Positions 1-10,976 are shown, numbered from the stretch's first letter. The stretch is 64,000 nucleotides of DNA from Pseudoxanthomonas sp. YR558 (GCF_900116385.1 NZ_FPCI01000002.1:682001-746000); one strand, 5' to 3'. Program-made: numbers and translations. Notes: generated by a model from the sequence alone, not told the origin.

Positions 1-485
1 AAGCCACGCCCGGTCAGTCTAGAGCCGGGCTGGGTGACCGTCACCTCGTCATCGGTCTGGGCGAGGTCGCGGTCGGGGAATACGTTCAGCGATGCGGTGC
101 GGAAATCCGCTTTCCGCGCGCTGCCTGCCGGCGAGGTCCCGTGCACGTCGCCGCGCAGACGCAACTCCTCCCCTTTGGCGCTGAGCCAGCCGGTCTTCGA
201 GCGCAGCTCCCACGAGCGGCCCTGTTCCTCGGGCAGCAGGAACAGCGGGGTGGTGATGGTGTAGGTCTCGTCGCGGGGATCGCGCGTCATCAGGGGCGCG
301 CGCACGGCTACGGCCTCCGTGCCCTCACTGTTGAGCGCGATCATCTCGAAATCGCGCATGACGTAGTCGGAGCGGTCGGCCAGCACGCGGTTCGGCGGCG
401 GAATGTCGCGATTCTTCCAGGCCGACCAGCCGCTGACGATGGCGGCGGCCAGCAGGACCAAGCCGAGGATGGCGCGCCAGCTCAT
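1..485 (-). CDS. lptC: LPS export protein LptC (3' end outside window)
   Basis: Bitopic inner-membrane/periplasmic protein that passes lipopolysaccharide from the LptB2FG transporter to LptA. The visible 161 codons start MSWRAILGLVLLAAA, one N-terminal membrane segment at about residues 4-21, and run into a beta-rich periplasmic domain containing DYVMRDFEMIALNSEG, which is typical of LptC. There is no stop before the window edge, so the last part (roughly 30 residues by family length) is missing. The ATG at 485 overlaps the kdsC stop as ATGA, which indicates translational coupling. The order kdsD-kdsC-lptC is the standard proteobacterial Kdo/LPS-export cluster, so lptA and lptB probably follow beyond position 1. 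Assignment rests on position plus membrane topology. Confidence 0.88.
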   Translation of the reverse strand, partial: MSWRAILGLVLLAAAIVSGWSAWKNRDIPPPNRVLADRSDYVMRDFEMIALNSEGTEAVAVRAPLMTRDPRDETYTITTPLFLLPEEQGRSWELRSKTGWLSAKGEELRLRGDVHGTSPAGSARKADFRTASLNVFPDRDLAQTDDEVTVTQPGSRLTGRG

Positions 486-1027
486 GCCATGCCCCCTTCG
501 AACACCGGTGCGTGGCCCTGCGCGCCCAGCAGCAGGTCGCAGGCCTCGCGGGCTGCGCCCTGGCCGGCGGCGCGGCGGGTCTGCCAGTGCGCGCGGCGGG
601 CGGTCCAGGGGTGCGCGTCGGCGGGCGCGATGGCCAGGCCGACGGCATCGAACGGGGGCGCATCGGGCAGGTCGTCGCCCATGAAGGCGACCTCGTCCAG
701 TCCGATCTCCAGCGTCGCGCAGAGCTCGCGCACCTTCGCCAGCTTGTCCTTGATGCCGGTGAAGACCTGCACGCCCAATTCGCGCCCGCGCGCCACCGCG
801 ACGGTGCCGCCGCGAGCGGTGATGAAGGCGACCTCGATCCCGGCCCGCTTCAGCAGCACCAGGCCCTGGCCGTCCTGCACGTGGAAAGCCTTCTGCTCAC
901 GGCCCTCGCCGTCCAGGAAGATGCGGCCATCGGTCAGTGTCCCATCCACGTCGAAGCACGCCAGGCGGATGCGCGTGGCGCGTGCCAGCACATCATCGGT
1001 CAGGTCGTGGAGATGGCGCAGGGGCAT
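482..1027 (-). CDS. kdsC: 3-deoxy-D-manno-octulosonate 8-phosphate phosphatase
   Basis: HAD-superfamily C0-type phosphatase that removes the phosphate from Kdo-8-P, the step before CMP-Kdo formation in lipid A/core synthesis; cytoplasmic. HAD motif I is CFDVDGTLTDG with the nucleophile and acid/base pair D26/D28, and a C-terminal FMGDDLPD carries the metal-binding acidic pair. The 181 residues match the compact KdsC length (188 in E. coli). The ATG at 1027 (MPLRHLHDL) is preferred: the frame is open further upstream, but that adds a low-complexity proline-rich stretch absent from the family. It lies 60 bases after kdsD and overlaps lptC by 4 bases. Confidence 0.95.
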   Translation of the reverse strand: MPLRHLHDLTDDVLARATRIRLACFDVDGTLTDGRIFLDGEGREQKAFHVQDGQGLVLLKRAGIEVAFITARGGTVAVARGRELGVQVFTGIKDKLAKVRELCATLEIGLDEVAFMGDDLPDAPPFDAVGLAIAPADAHPWTARRAHWQTRRAAGQGAAREACDLLLGAQGHAPVFEGGMA

Positions 1028-1087
1028 GGTGACAGGATGGGGTGGGGAGGGAGGGACGGCAAGCCGGGAGTCGTTGACCACACCCGG

Positions 1088-2092
1088 TTACACCACGCGG
1101 GCGCGCAACAAGTCGTGAATGTTGAGGGCGCCGACCGGGCGCTGTTCATCGTCCACTACCAGGAGTCCGCTGATCTGGTGGGTCTCCATCAGGCGCGCCG
1201 CTTCCACGGCGAGCTGGTCCGCACCGATGGTCTTGGGCTGGCGCGTCATCACGTCGGCGATGTGCGCGTTGCGCAGGTCCAGCGCGGGATTGTCGAGGGT
1301 GCGGCGCAGGTCGCCGTCGGTGAAGAGCCCCGCCAGGCGTCCTTCGGCATCGACCACGGCGGTCATGCCCAGGCGCTTGCGACTCATCTCTACCAGCGCC
1401 TCGCTGAGGGTGGCGGTGACGTCCACGCGAGGCACGTCGTCGCCAGCATGCATGACGTCGGTGATGTGCAGCAGCAGGCGGCGGCCAAGGCTGCCGGCCG
1501 GGTGGGATCGGGCGAAGTCGTCGGCGGTGAAGCCGCGGGCATCGAGCAGGGCTACGGCCAGCGCATCGCCCATCGCCAGCGAGGCGGTGGTACTGCTGGT
1601 GGGGGCAAGATCCAGCGGGCACGCTTCGGCCGGCACGCTGACGTCGAGGTGTATGTCGCTTTCGCGCGCCAGCGTGGACTGCGGGCGACCGGTCATGGCG
1701 ATGACGGTATTGCCCTGGCGCTTGAGTACCGGCAGCAGCATCAGCACTTCGTCCGACTCGCCCGAATACGACAAGGCCAGCACCACGTCGGCGTCGGTGA
1801 TCATGCCCAGGTCGCCGTGGCCCGCCTCGCCCGGATGAACGTAGAAGGCGGGCGTGCCCGTGGACGCGAGCGTGGCGGCGATCTTGCGCGCTACGTGGCC
1901 GGACTTGCCCATGCCGGTGCAGACCACGCGACCTTGCCCAGCGAGGATGGCCTGGCACGCGGCCGAGAACGAACCGTCGATGCGGGCGGCGAGGGCATCC
2001 AGTGCGCGTGCCTCGATCTCGATGACCCGGCGTCCGCTGGCGGCCAGGCTGGCGGGCGGGACGGACCGGGACAGGGGGTTCGGCTGGGACAT
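1088..2092 (-). CDS. kdsD: Arabinose-5-phosphate isomerase
   Basis: Converts D-ribulose-5-phosphate to D-arabinose-5-phosphate, the first committed step toward Kdo. The 334-residue protein (328 in E. coli) has an N-terminal SIS sugar-isomerase domain (about 30-170) with VVCTGMGKSGHVARKIA and a serine-rich ALSYSGESDEVL phosphosugar loop, then two CBS domains from about 205 to the end that contain TDVMHAGDDVPRV and DVMTRQPKTIG. First gene of the minus-strand kdsD-kdsC-lptC run. It is divergent from ibaG across only 53 bases, which must hold both promoters. Confidence 0.96.
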   Translation of the reverse strand: MSQPNPLSRSVPPASLAASGRRVIEIEARALDALAARIDGSFSAACQAILAGQGRVVCTGMGKSGHVARKIAATLASTGTPAFYVHPGEAGHGDLGMITDADVVLALSYSGESDEVLMLLPVLKRQGNTVIAMTGRPQSTLARESDIHLDVSVPAEACPLDLAPTSSTTASLAMGDALAVALLDARGFTADDFARSHPAGSLGRRLLLHITDVMHAGDDVPRVDVTATLSEALVEMSRKRLGMTAVVDAEGRLAGLFTDGDLRRTLDNPALDLRNAHIADVMTRQPKTIGADQLAVEAARLMETHQISGLLVVDDEQRPVGALNIHDLLRARVV

Positions 2093-2145
2093 GCGGATGG
2101 GGCGCCGACGGTTAGAATGGCCGGGTATTTTATTAGGAAAGCCCG

Positions 2146-4045
<1,900 letters not shown>

Positions 4046-4047
<2 letters not shown>

Positions 4048-4075
4048 AAAAAGCCCGGCAACGCCGGGCTTTTTT
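4046..4075. terminator. Bidirectional intrinsic terminator
   Basis: A perfect 9-bp stem AAGCCCGGC/GCCGGGCTT (4051-4059 and 4063-4071) with a 3-base loop. It is flanked by an A run at 4046-4052 and a T run to 4075, so it can stop transcription in both directions. It separates the plus-strand murA operon from the convergent DUF3108 genes. Confidence 0.92.
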
Positions 4076-4094
4076 CTGACGGGAAGGCGACGAC

Positions 4095-4784
4095 TCAGCG
4101 CCAGGACTTCAGCGTCAAATCGATAGTGTCCTGGCCGTTTTCCCGCTGCAGGATGCGCGCGGGCACCGGCGCGTTGGCCACCACCCACACGATGGTCTGC
4201 TTGTCGCCGTCGGTCCGCACGACCTTGGTGGCATCCTGCGCCTTGCCGCCGACGGTGATGCGCTCCTTGCCGGCGACCTGGTAGGTCATCGCCTTGGCGC
4301 GCCCGTTCTCGACCATGCGGTAGGTGAGCGGCTTGCCTGCGGCGACGTCGCGCACGATGGCCAGGTTGACCAGAAGGGCGTCCATGTCGCCCGCCTGCAG
4401 TTTCACCGGGCCTGCGCGATCGGGCTTGATGTCTCCGGTCCACGTGGCCTGTGCTTTCGACCAGTCGTACACGGTGTTGACGTTCTTTTTCTTGATCAGC
4501 AGGCGCGAGCTGTCGCTGCTGTTCAACGGACGCATGCGGCCGTCCTGCTCGTCGAACACCGTCTTCTGGCTGAGGTCGACCGCCTGATTGCGCACGGTCA
4601 ACGTGTACTGCCAGCGATTGCCCGGCTGTGGCGCGACGACCATTTGGCCTTCGCCGCTCATGCCGAGGGCGCTTGCGTTGTAGTTCGCAGTGAAGGCTTC
4701 GACAGCGAGCGCCGGCGCAGTGGCCGCGCCGAACAGCGTAGCGGCAAGCAACAGGCGCGAGGTGCGGAAGGCGTTCGTGGTCAT
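4095..4784 (-). CDS. DUF3108 exported protein (second of a pair)
   Basis: 229-residue exported protein with a signal peptide ending near residue 27 (ATAPALA). The mature part resembles DUF3108: it opens FTANYNASALGMSGEGQMVV and contains DWSKAQATWTGDIKP and MDALLVNLAIVRDV. The same blocks occur in the gene immediately upstream (DWANHTAQWQGDIKK, LSALLMNLAVIRDA), so the two are tandem paralogues, 2 bases apart. The family is beta-rich and periplasmic or outer-membrane associated; its biochemical role is unknown. The purM-purN-DUF3108 arrangement recurs in xanthomonads. No link to purine synthesis follows from the proteins themselves. Confidence 0.82.
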   Translation of the reverse strand: MTTNAFRTSRLLLAATLFGAATAPALAVEAFTANYNASALGMSGEGQMVVAPQPGNRWQYTLTVRNQAVDLSQKTVFDEQDGRMRPLNSSDSSRLLIKKKNVNTVYDWSKAQATWTGDIKPDRAGPVKLQAGDMDALLVNLAIVRDVAAGKPLTYRMVENGRAKAMTYQVAGKERITVGGKAQDATKVVRTDGDKQTIVWVVANAPVPARILQRENGQDTIDLTLKSWR

Positions 4785-4786
4785 GT

Positions 4787-5503
4787 TCAGGGCACTCCTT
4801 GGTATTCGACCAGGCGCAGATCGATGCCGTCCTGACCGTCTTCCCGCTGCAGGATGCGCACGGGGGTGGGGACGCCATCGGCGACCCAGAAAATGGTTTC
4901 GTCGTTGCCGCCGTTGGTACGGCTGACGCGCAAGGCACTGTAGCTCAGATCATCCACCTGGACCGTCTCTGGCTCGGCGGATACCGCGTACGCGTATTCC
5001 CGTACGCGGCCGTTGTCGACCACGCGGTAGCTCAGTTGGCGGCCCGGTGCCGCGTCGCGGATGACCGCAAGGTTCATCAGCAGCGCACTCAGGTCGCCGG
5101 TCTGCAGGGAAAGCGGAGCCCTGCGGTTCTTCTTGATGTCGCCCTGCCACTGCGCCGTGTGGTTGGCCCAGTCGTAGGTGCCGACCATCTTCTTGCCCAT
5201 CAGCAGGGCATGGCGAACCGTGGCCTGGCTGCGCGGGCGGAACAGATCACCTTCCACGTCGAAGACGGTGCTCTGTTCGATGTTCAAGCCCGCGAGGCGG
5301 GCGAAGCCGCGCGTGCCCTTCACGTTGAGGTCGATCTGCCACTGCTCCCCGCCACGCGGCGCGACCTTCATGCTCGCGCTGCCTGCCAGCTTGCCTTCGT
5401 TGTACGCCTGGTAACTGGCCACGAACGGCTCCAGCGCCTGCGCGGGCGCTGCGAGGCCGGCCAGGAGCAAGCCAAGGATGGGGAGGCGGAGGTGGAGGAG
5501 CAT
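4787..5503 (-). CDS. DUF3108 exported protein (first of a pair)
   Basis: 238-residue protein with a signal peptide (LLLAGLAAPAQA, cleaved near residue 23). A DUF3108-like mature domain starts LEPFVASYQAYNEGKLAGSA and ends with RILQREDGQDGIDLRL, matching RILQRENGQDTIDLTL in its neighbour. It lies 16 bases after purN on the same strand and is probably the distal part of that transcript. Likely periplasmic; function not established. The two copies are clearly diverged, so the duplication is old rather than recent. Confidence 0.82.
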   Translation of the reverse strand: MLLHLRLPILGLLLAGLAAPAQALEPFVASYQAYNEGKLAGSASMKVAPRGGEQWQIDLNVKGTRGFARLAGLNIEQSTVFDVEGDLFRPRSQATVRHALLMGKKMVGTYDWANHTAQWQGDIKKNRRAPLSLQTGDLSALLMNLAVIRDAAPGRQLSYRVVDNGRVREYAYAVSAEPETVQVDDLSYSALRVSRTNGGNDETIFWVADGVPTPVRILQREDGQDGIDLRLVEYQGVP

Positions 5504-5519
5504 TCGGGGGGAGCGAAGC

Positions 5520-6173
5520 TTAGGGATTGAAACGGTCGGCTGAATCTAGAGACAGGGGATTTAATAGCGGCTGACCATGACGGAACACCGTGTCCCCCTG
5601 TTCAGCTAACTCACCCGCCGTCGCCAGACGCAGGGCGGCCACCAGCAGGGCGTGCTCCCGGGGCAGCAGGCGCGCTGCCAGGGTTTCCGGGGTGTCGCCG
5701 GCCGTGATGGGGATCCGAACCTGGCCAATGACGGCCCCCGCATCGAGTTCAGGCACCACGAAATGCACGCTGGCCCCGTGCTCGGCGTCGCCGGCCTCCA
5801 ATGCTCGGGCGTGGGTGTACAGGCCGCGATATTTGGGGAGCAGCGACGGGTGGATATTCAGCAACCTGCCGCGGAAGCGCGCGATGAAGCCTTCACCGAG
5901 GATGCGCATGTAGCCGGCGCAGACGACCCAGTCCGGGTGGGATGCGGCCACCGCGTCGGTCAGCGCGGCTTCGTAGGCCGATCGATCGGGGAAGCCGGAG
6001 GGCTTGGCGCTCCAGCGGGCCGCGGCGGACACAAGTTGTAGGGCGGGCGCAGCGGGACGGTCCGAGAACACGCCCACGATCTCGGCATCCAGTGTGCCCG
6101 CTTCTATGGCGCGAAGGATCGCCTGCAGGTTGCTGCCCCTGCCGGACGCCAGCACCGCGATGCGGGCCGTCAT
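5520..6173 (-). CDS. purN: Phosphoribosylglycinamide formyltransferase
   Basis: Transfers a formyl group from 10-formyl-THF to GAR in step 3 of purine synthesis. The 217 residues (212 in E. coli) begin MTARIAVLASGRGSNLQAIL, the phosphate-binding N terminus. The catalytic block LLNIHPSLLPKYRGLYTH holds the conserved Asn and His, and HFVVPELDAGAVIGQ supplies the catalytic Asp region. The ATG at 6173 overlaps the stop of the preceding DUF2238 gene (ATGA). The frame is open for longer upstream, but that part is the antisense-like reading of the DUF2238 gene and is not protein of this family. Confidence 0.96.
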   Translation of the reverse strand: MTARIAVLASGRGSNLQAILRAIEAGTLDAEIVGVFSDRPAAPALQLVSAAARWSAKPSGFPDRSAYEAALTDAVAASHPDWVVCAGYMRILGEGFIARFRGRLLNIHPSLLPKYRGLYTHARALEAGDAEHGASVHFVVPELDAGAVIGQVRIPITAGDTPETLAARLLPREHALLVAALRLATAGELAEQGDTVFRHGQPLLNPLSLDSADRFNP

Positions 6174-6790
6174 GGCGCGGCCTGCCTGCGCTCGGCGCGC
6201 GCCAGCGGCCAGGTCGCGAGGGCACCGAGCGTGGCCAGCAGCATGTCGGCGTGGGCATCCCAAACATCGCCCTGCTGACCGTTGTAGGACTCGGCGGCGT
6301 CCGGCGACATCGTCAGCGCGATCCCCCATTCCAGCCATTCGTAGACCAGGCTGCTGCACATGACGAGCATCACCGCGATACCGAAGGCTTGCCCCATCGT
6401 CAGTGCCGGCCAGCGTTGGCGAAGCCAGTGCCAGACCGCCGGTGCGAAGCACACGCCGTACATCAGGTGGATGAAGCGGTCGAAGTGGTTGCGTTGCCAG
6501 CCGAACGCCTCTGCAGGCGACCAATCGATCGCGGATTGCAGCCACGCGTCGTATGGCACGTACGAGTACAGCCAGCGTGCGCCGATGCAGTGCGCCACGA
6601 TGAAGCCGCAGATGAGCGCGAAGTGCAGCGGCTGCAATGGCCAGCGACGGTCATGCCACCACAGCCAACCCAGGCCGAGCACCGTGAGGCTGCTGTGCAT
6701 GGCCTGTTCGACGGGCCAGCGCGGCGCGATCCAACTGGCCGCGAACACGACCAGCGTCAGGCCGAAGGCGATCCCGTTGGCGCGCGACAT
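6170..6790 (-). CDS. DUF2238 (YjdF-like) integral membrane protein
   Basis: 206-residue polytopic inner-membrane protein of the YjdF/DUF2238 family, with about five or six hydrophobic helices. Conserved features are ARWLYSYVPYDAW, FGWQRNHFDRFIHLMYG and VYEWLEWG followed by NGQQGDVWDAHADM, a pattern of His, Asp, Glu and Trp that suggests a metal- or ligand-binding pocket at the membrane. Function unknown. It sits between purM (9 bases) and purN (4-base overlap). That position is recurrent but its meaning is unknown. The start at 6790 (MSRANGIAF) is the only in-frame ATG that does not run into purM. Confidence 0.85.
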   Translation of the reverse strand: MSRANGIAFGLTLVVFAASWIAPRWPVEQAMHSSLTVLGLGWLWWHDRRWPLQPLHFALICGFIVAHCIGARWLYSYVPYDAWLQSAIDWSPAEAFGWQRNHFDRFIHLMYGVCFAPAVWHWLRQRWPALTMGQAFGIAVMLVMCSSLVYEWLEWGIALTMSPDAAESYNGQQGDVWDAHADMLLATLGALATWPLARAERRQAAP

Positions 6791-6798
6791 CGCGCGGC

Positions 6799-7848
6799 TC
6801 AGCCGATGCGGACGCGCTCGCCGCCCTGGGACGGCACTACCTGGCCGATCTGCCAGTGCGCCAGTTGCAGGCGCGCCAGGTCGGCCTGCACGGCCGGCAC
6901 CTGGTCCGGCGCCACGACAAGCACGAAGCCGATGCCGCAGTTGAACGTGCGCCACATCTCGCTGTTCTCGACGGCGCCTTCGCGCTGCAGCCAGTCGAAC
7001 ACCGGCGGCAGCGCCCATGCGCTGGCGTCGATCTCCAGGCCCAGACCCTCGGGAACGACGCGGATGATGTTCTCGGTCAGGCCGCCACCGGTGATGTGCG
7101 CCATACCGTGCATGTCGTGCGCCTGCAGCAGTTCCAGGATCGGCTTCACGTAGAGCGTGGTCGGCGCCATCAGCGCATCGGCGAGCTTCACGCCGCCGAC
7201 GTCGATGTCGGACGGGCGACCGGCGCGGTCATAGATGCGGCGGACCAGCGAATAACCATTGGAGTGCGGACCGCTGGACGCGATGCCGATCAGCACGTCG
7301 CCGGCGCGCACCTTGGCGCCGTCCAGCAGGCGCGACTTCTCCACTGCGGCCACGCAGAAGCCAGCGAGGTCGTATTCGCCCGGGCCATACATGTCCGGCA
7401 TTTCGGCCGTTTCGCCGCCAATCAGCGCACAGCCGGAGAGTTCGCAGCCGCGCGCGATGCCGCCGACCACGGCCACCGTGGTGTCGACGTCGAGCTTGCC
7501 GGTGGCGAAGTAGTCGAGGAAGAACAGCGGCTCTGCGCCCTGCACCAACACGTCATTGACGCACATGGCGACCAGGTCGATGCCGATCGTGTCGTGGCGG
7601 CCCAGCTGCTGCGCGAGTTTGAGCTTGGTGCCCACGCCGTCGGTGCCGGAGACCAGCACCGGTTCGCGGTACTTGCCCGACAGGTCGAACAGCGCACCGA
7701 AGCCACCCAGGCCACCCATCACCTCGGGGCGGAAGCTGCGCTTGACCAACGGTTTAATGCGCTCGACCAGCTCGTTGCCGGCGTCGATGTCGACACCCGC
7801 GTCGCGATAGGTCATCGGGGTGGGGGCGGGCGTCGTCGGCTGGGTCAC
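6799..7848 (-). CDS. purM: Phosphoribosylformylglycinamidine cyclo-ligase
   Basis: AIR synthetase, step 5 of purine synthesis: ATP-dependent ring closure of FGAM; cytoplasmic dimer. The family N terminus [20 protein letters not shown] and the block [15 protein letters not shown] are intact, as are [15 protein letters not shown] and [14 protein letters not shown] chose the GTG at 7848 (349 residues; E. coli 345), which keeps the short leader before YRDAGVDID. The ATG at 7815 (338 residues) is the alternative. An AT-rich TAAAAT on this strand (7883-7878) could be a -10 box. It heads purM-DUF2238-purN-DUF3108-DUF3108. Confidence 0.94.
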   Translation of the reverse strand: MTQPTTPAPTPMTYRDAGVDIDAGNELVERIKPLVKRSFRPEVMGGLGGFGALFDLSGKYREPVLVSGTDGVGTKLKLAQQLGRHDTIGIDLVAMCVNDVLVQGAEPLFFLDYFATGKLDVDTTVAVVGGIARGCELSGCALIGGETAEMPDMYGPGEYDLAGFCVAAVEKSRLLDGAKVRAGDVLIGIASSGPHSNGYSLVRRIYDRAGRPSDIDVGGVKLADALMAPTTLYVKPILELLQAHDMHGMAHITGGGLTENIIRVVPEGLGLEIDASAWALPPVFDWLQREGAVENSEMWRTFNCGIGFVLVVAPDQVPAVQADLARLQLAHWQIGQVVPSQGGERVRIG

Positions 7849-7985
7849 GGGCGGTCTTCGGCGGGGCAAGAGGCGTGATTTTAAAGGAATCGCCACCGGA
7901 ATCGGCTGGCCTGAACGGCCGGCGTTGGCGAGGGCATGCCATTCGGGCAACAATTCGAGGGGTCAGAAGAGCTCAAGGACGCTCG

Positions 7986-9068
7986 ATGCGCCGGATTTCT
8001 GGTTTCGCCCTCGCCGCCGCCATGTTGCTGGCGGTTTTGACCACGACGCCCCAGGTGCAGGCCCAGTCCGGCCTGCGCACGGAAGGCGACGCCGTGTCGG
8101 CGCGCGGCTTGTACCAAGCGGAAGTGCCGGTGAACGGCCAGGGCGAGGCCGAGCGTCAGGGCGGCTTCGCGCGCGCGCTGGGCAGCGTGCTCGGCAAGCT
8201 GTCGGGCGACCGCGGCGTGATGTCGCGCCCTGGCGTGGGTGCCGAATTGCGCAACGCCAAGGACTATGTCGAGGGTTACGACTACCGGCAGGACCAGGGC
8301 ACGTCGGCCTCCGGCGCCCCCACGTTCCGCACCACGCTGGTCGTGCGCTTCGACGAAGACCAGGTGAATGGCCTCGCCGGCGCGCTCGGCTTGCCGATCT
8401 GGCCACAGCCGCGACCGAAGCCGGTGGTCTGGCTGGCGATCAACGATGGCAGCGGTCCGCGCCTGGTCGGTTTGCCGCAGTCCAATGCCGCGCGCCCGCT
8501 GCTCAATCGCGCGGTCGAGCGTGGTTACAGCCTCGGCCTTCCAGGTGGTGGCGCCGCGGAGCAGGCGCTGGTCGGCGCGATCTGGCGTCAGGACACCGCG
8601 GCCGTCGCACGCGCCTCCTCGCGCTACAGCCCACCCATGCAGCTCATCGGCAAGCTGTACCGCGACAAGAGCGGCTGGACGGCCGACTGGGTGTTCGTCG
8701 ATGCCGGCAAGGTCCTGGCGAAGTGGTCGGTCACCGACGCCGATGCAAGGCGCGCGATGTCGTCCGGCGCCGATGGCACGGCCGACGCCCTGGTGAAGCG
8801 CTACGGCAAGCGCGGTACCGCCGGTCCCGCCGGCACCTACCGTGTGCTGTTCACCGGGGTTCGCAGCACCGACGACTACCTGCGCCTGACCGGCCACCTG
8901 CAGAAGATGGCCGTCGTCCGCCGCATCACGCCGGTACGCGCCAGCGGCGACACGCTGGAGCTGGATCTCGAACTGGTCTCCGGCTTGGCCGGCTTCCGCC
9001 GCACGATGGGCGACCAGGCACCGTTCACCGGCGGCGAAGGCGAGCCGCCGGCCTTCCAGATGCGCTGA
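7986..9068 (+). CDS. DUF2066 exported protein
   Basis: 360-residue protein with a signal peptide ending at VQAQ (about residue 26). The mature region starts GLRTEGDAVSARGLYQAEVPV, then ERQGGFARALGSVLGKLSGDR, which are the marks of DUF2066. This family sits near purM in many gammaproteobacteria and is predicted periplasmic; its function is unknown. The ATG at 7986 follows AAGGA at 7975-7979, so the longer upstream reading is rejected. Divergent from purM and followed after 12 bases by the AI-2E family permease gene. Confidence 0.86.
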   Translation: MRRISGFALAAAMLLAVLTTTPQVQAQSGLRTEGDAVSARGLYQAEVPVNGQGEAERQGGFARALGSVLGKLSGDRGVMSRPGVGAELRNAKDYVEGYDYRQDQGTSASGAPTFRTTLVVRFDEDQVNGLAGALGLPIWPQPRPKPVVWLAINDGSGPRLVGLPQSNAARPLLNRAVERGYSLGLPGGGAAEQALVGAIWRQDTAAVARASSRYSPPMQLIGKLYRDKSGWTADWVFVDAGKVLAKWSVTDADARRAMSSGADGTADALVKRYGKRGTAGPAGTYRVLFTGVRSTDDYLRLTGHLQKMAVVRRITPVRASGDTLELDLELVSGLAGFRRTMGDQAPFTGGEGEPPAFQMR

Positions 9069-9080
9069 CCAGGGGATCGC

Positions 9081-10244
9081 ATGGACCTTTCTTCCACGCC
9101 GGTAGGAACGCTGGCCCGCCGTTGGCAATGGTTGTTCATCGCCCTGATCGTCGGGTGGCTGATATGGCTGCTGGCGCCCGTGCTGACGCCGTTCGTCTGC
9201 GCCGCGTTGTTGGGTTGGTTGGGCGATCCGTGGGTCGATCGTCTGGAGCGCACGGGGCGCTCCCGGACCACGGCCGTGGTGCTGGTGTTCACGCTGATGC
9301 TGCTGTTGCTGGTGCTCGCGCTGGTGATCCTGGTGCCGATGATCGAGCGACAGGTGGTGACGGTGATCGAATCGCTGCCCGCCTATCGCGACTGGTTCGT
9401 GCAGACGGCGCTGCCCTGGATCGAGCGCAGGACGGGCCTGGAACTGGTCGCCTGGTTGGATCCGGATCGACTGACCGAGTGGGTGCGCGGTCACTGGCAG
9501 CAGGCAGGCGGTGTCGCGGCGACGCTGTTCGGTTATTTCTCGCGCTCCGGTTTCGCGGTGATGGCGTGGATCGCCAACCTGGTACTGCTGCCGATCCTGA
9601 CGTTCTACTTCCTGCGCGATTGGGACCTGCTGGTGGAGCGCATCGCCGCGCTGGTGCCGCGCGACCATATCGCGACGGTCAACCGGCTGGCGCTCGAATC
9701 GAACGAGGTCCTCGGTGCGTTCCTGCGCGGCCAGTTCCTGGTGATGCTGGCGCTCGGCGCCATCTATGCGATCGGCTTGTCGGTGGTGGGCCTCAAGGTT
9801 GGTCTGCTGGTCGGCATCATTGCCGGCCTGATCAGCTTCGTGCCGTATCTGGGCACGGCAAGCGGCATCGTGCTGGGCGTGATTGCGGCCCTGGTGCAGT
9901 CCGGCGGCGACTGGTCGCTGGTGGCGATGGTGATGGGCGTGTTCGTCGTCGGCCAGATGCTGGAAGGTTACGTGCTCACGCCGCGCATCGTCGGTGATCG
10001 CATCGGCCTGCATCCGGTGGCGGTGATCTTCGCCATCATGGCGGGAGGTCAATTATTCGGATTTCTGGGTATGCTGCTGGCGCTGCCGATCGCCGCGATC
10101 GCGAACGTGCTGCTGCGGTTCGCCCACGAGCGCTATACCCAGAGCCGTCTCTACGCGGGTGACAGGCCGGCCATCCTGCTGGACTCCTACATCGACAAGG
10201 GCAGCGTGGAACAAGCATCTGAGCGGGGCACCGAAGCGCCGTGA
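9081..10244 (+). CDS. AI-2E (PerM) family transporter
   Basis: 387-residue inner-membrane protein of the AI-2E/PerM family. It has two N-terminal helices at about 18-45, a soluble insert, and a C-terminal bundle of at least five helices with AFLRGQFLVMLALGAIYA and GLISFVPYLGTASGIV, the latter containing the conserved PYLG element. Members export autoinducer-2 or act as Na+/H+ antiporters; the substrate here is not known. In gammaproteobacteria this gene often lies between purM and hda, as here. Its TGA overlaps the hda GTG (GTGA). Confidence 0.9.
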   Translation: MDLSSTPVGTLARRWQWLFIALIVGWLIWLLAPVLTPFVCAALLGWLGDPWVDRLERTGRSRTTAVVLVFTLMLLLLVLALVILVPMIERQVVTVIESLPAYRDWFVQTALPWIERRTGLELVAWLDPDRLTEWVRGHWQQAGGVAATLFGYFSRSGFAVMAWIANLVLLPILTFYFLRDWDLLVERIAALVPRDHIATVNRLALESNEVLGAFLRGQFLVMLALGAIYAIGLSVVGLKVGLLVGIIAGLISFVPYLGTASGIVLGVIAALVQSGGDWSLVAMVMGVFVVGQMLEGYVLTPRIVGDRIGLHPVAVIFAIMAGGQLFGFLGMLLALPIAAIANVLLRFAHERYTQSRLYAGDRPAILLDSYIDKGSVEQASERGTEAP

Positions 10245-10975
10245 GCAAAACCCCGGGCGGTGCGAGCGTGGGGCCGCAGTTGCCCTTGGCACTGCGTTAT
10301 CCCGCCGACCAACGATTCGAAACGTTCGTCCGGCCACCGGACGGCGCCTTGCCTGGCTTGCGGGCGCTGGCCGCGCAGGCCGACGCGACGTGGACCTACA
10401 TCGCAGGCGCTTCGCGTACCGGAAAGACCCATCTGGCACTGGCCATGTGCGCGGCCGCCGAGCAGCAGGGGCGCCGTGCAGCCTACTTGCCCATGATGGC
10501 GGCAGCCGGGCGAGCGCGCGATGCGCTGGAAGCCCTCGATGGCTACGACGTGATCGCGCTCGATGGCCTCGAAGCCATCGCGGGCAATCGCGAGGATGAA
10601 GTCGCGCTGTTCGATTTCCACAATCGCGCGCGCGCGCAGGCACAGGGCGTGCTTTACACCGCGCGAGGCATTCCGGACGAACTCGGCCTAGGCCTGCCGG
10701 ACCTGCGCTCGCGCCTACAGCAATGCATGCGCGTCATGCTGGATCCGCTGGACGATGAAGGGCGTCGCGACGTCCTGCGCGAACGTGCGCACCGACGCGG
10801 CCTGGTGGTGGACGATGCCGCGCTGGACTGGCTGCTGACCCATACCCAGCGCGATCTGGGTGCGCTGGTCGCGTTGTTGGACACGCTCGACCGGGCCTCG
10901 CTCGCCGCCCAACGCCGCATCACCGTGCCGTTCCTGCGGCAGACCTTGGGCAGTGGAAGGCCGCCGGCGGCCTGA
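10241..10975 (+). CDS. hda: DnaA regulatory inactivator Hda
   Basis: AAA+ protein related to DnaA domain III that, bound to the DNA-loaded beta clamp, stimulates ATP hydrolysis by DnaA and prevents re-initiation. The clamp-binding motif QLPLAL is at residues 13-18, Walker A GASRTGKTH at 56-64, and the Walker B-like stretch is VIALDGLEAI, with Gly in place of the second acidic residue. The arginine-finger region is LPDLRSRLQQ. 244 residues. GTG start coupled to the upstream permease. It converges with the PDZ gene across a single base and no terminator separates them. Confidence 0.93.
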   Translation: MSKTPGGASVGPQLPLALRYPADQRFETFVRPPDGALPGLRALAAQADATWTYIAGASRTGKTHLALAMCAAAEQQGRRAAYLPMMAAAGRARDALEALDGYDVIALDGLEAIAGNREDEVALFDFHNRARAQAQGVLYTARGIPDELGLGLPDLRSRLQQCMRVMLDPLDDEGRRDVLRERAHRRGLVVDDAALDWLLTHTQRDLGALVALLDTLDRASLAAQRRITVPFLRQTLGSGRPPAA

Positions 10976-10976
10976 C

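Noticed and set aside
7881..10052. 723-codon minus-strand frame across DUF2066 and the AI-2E permease
   Set aside because: Complement of real plus-strand genes with signal peptide and membrane helices; the product resembles random GC-biased protein.
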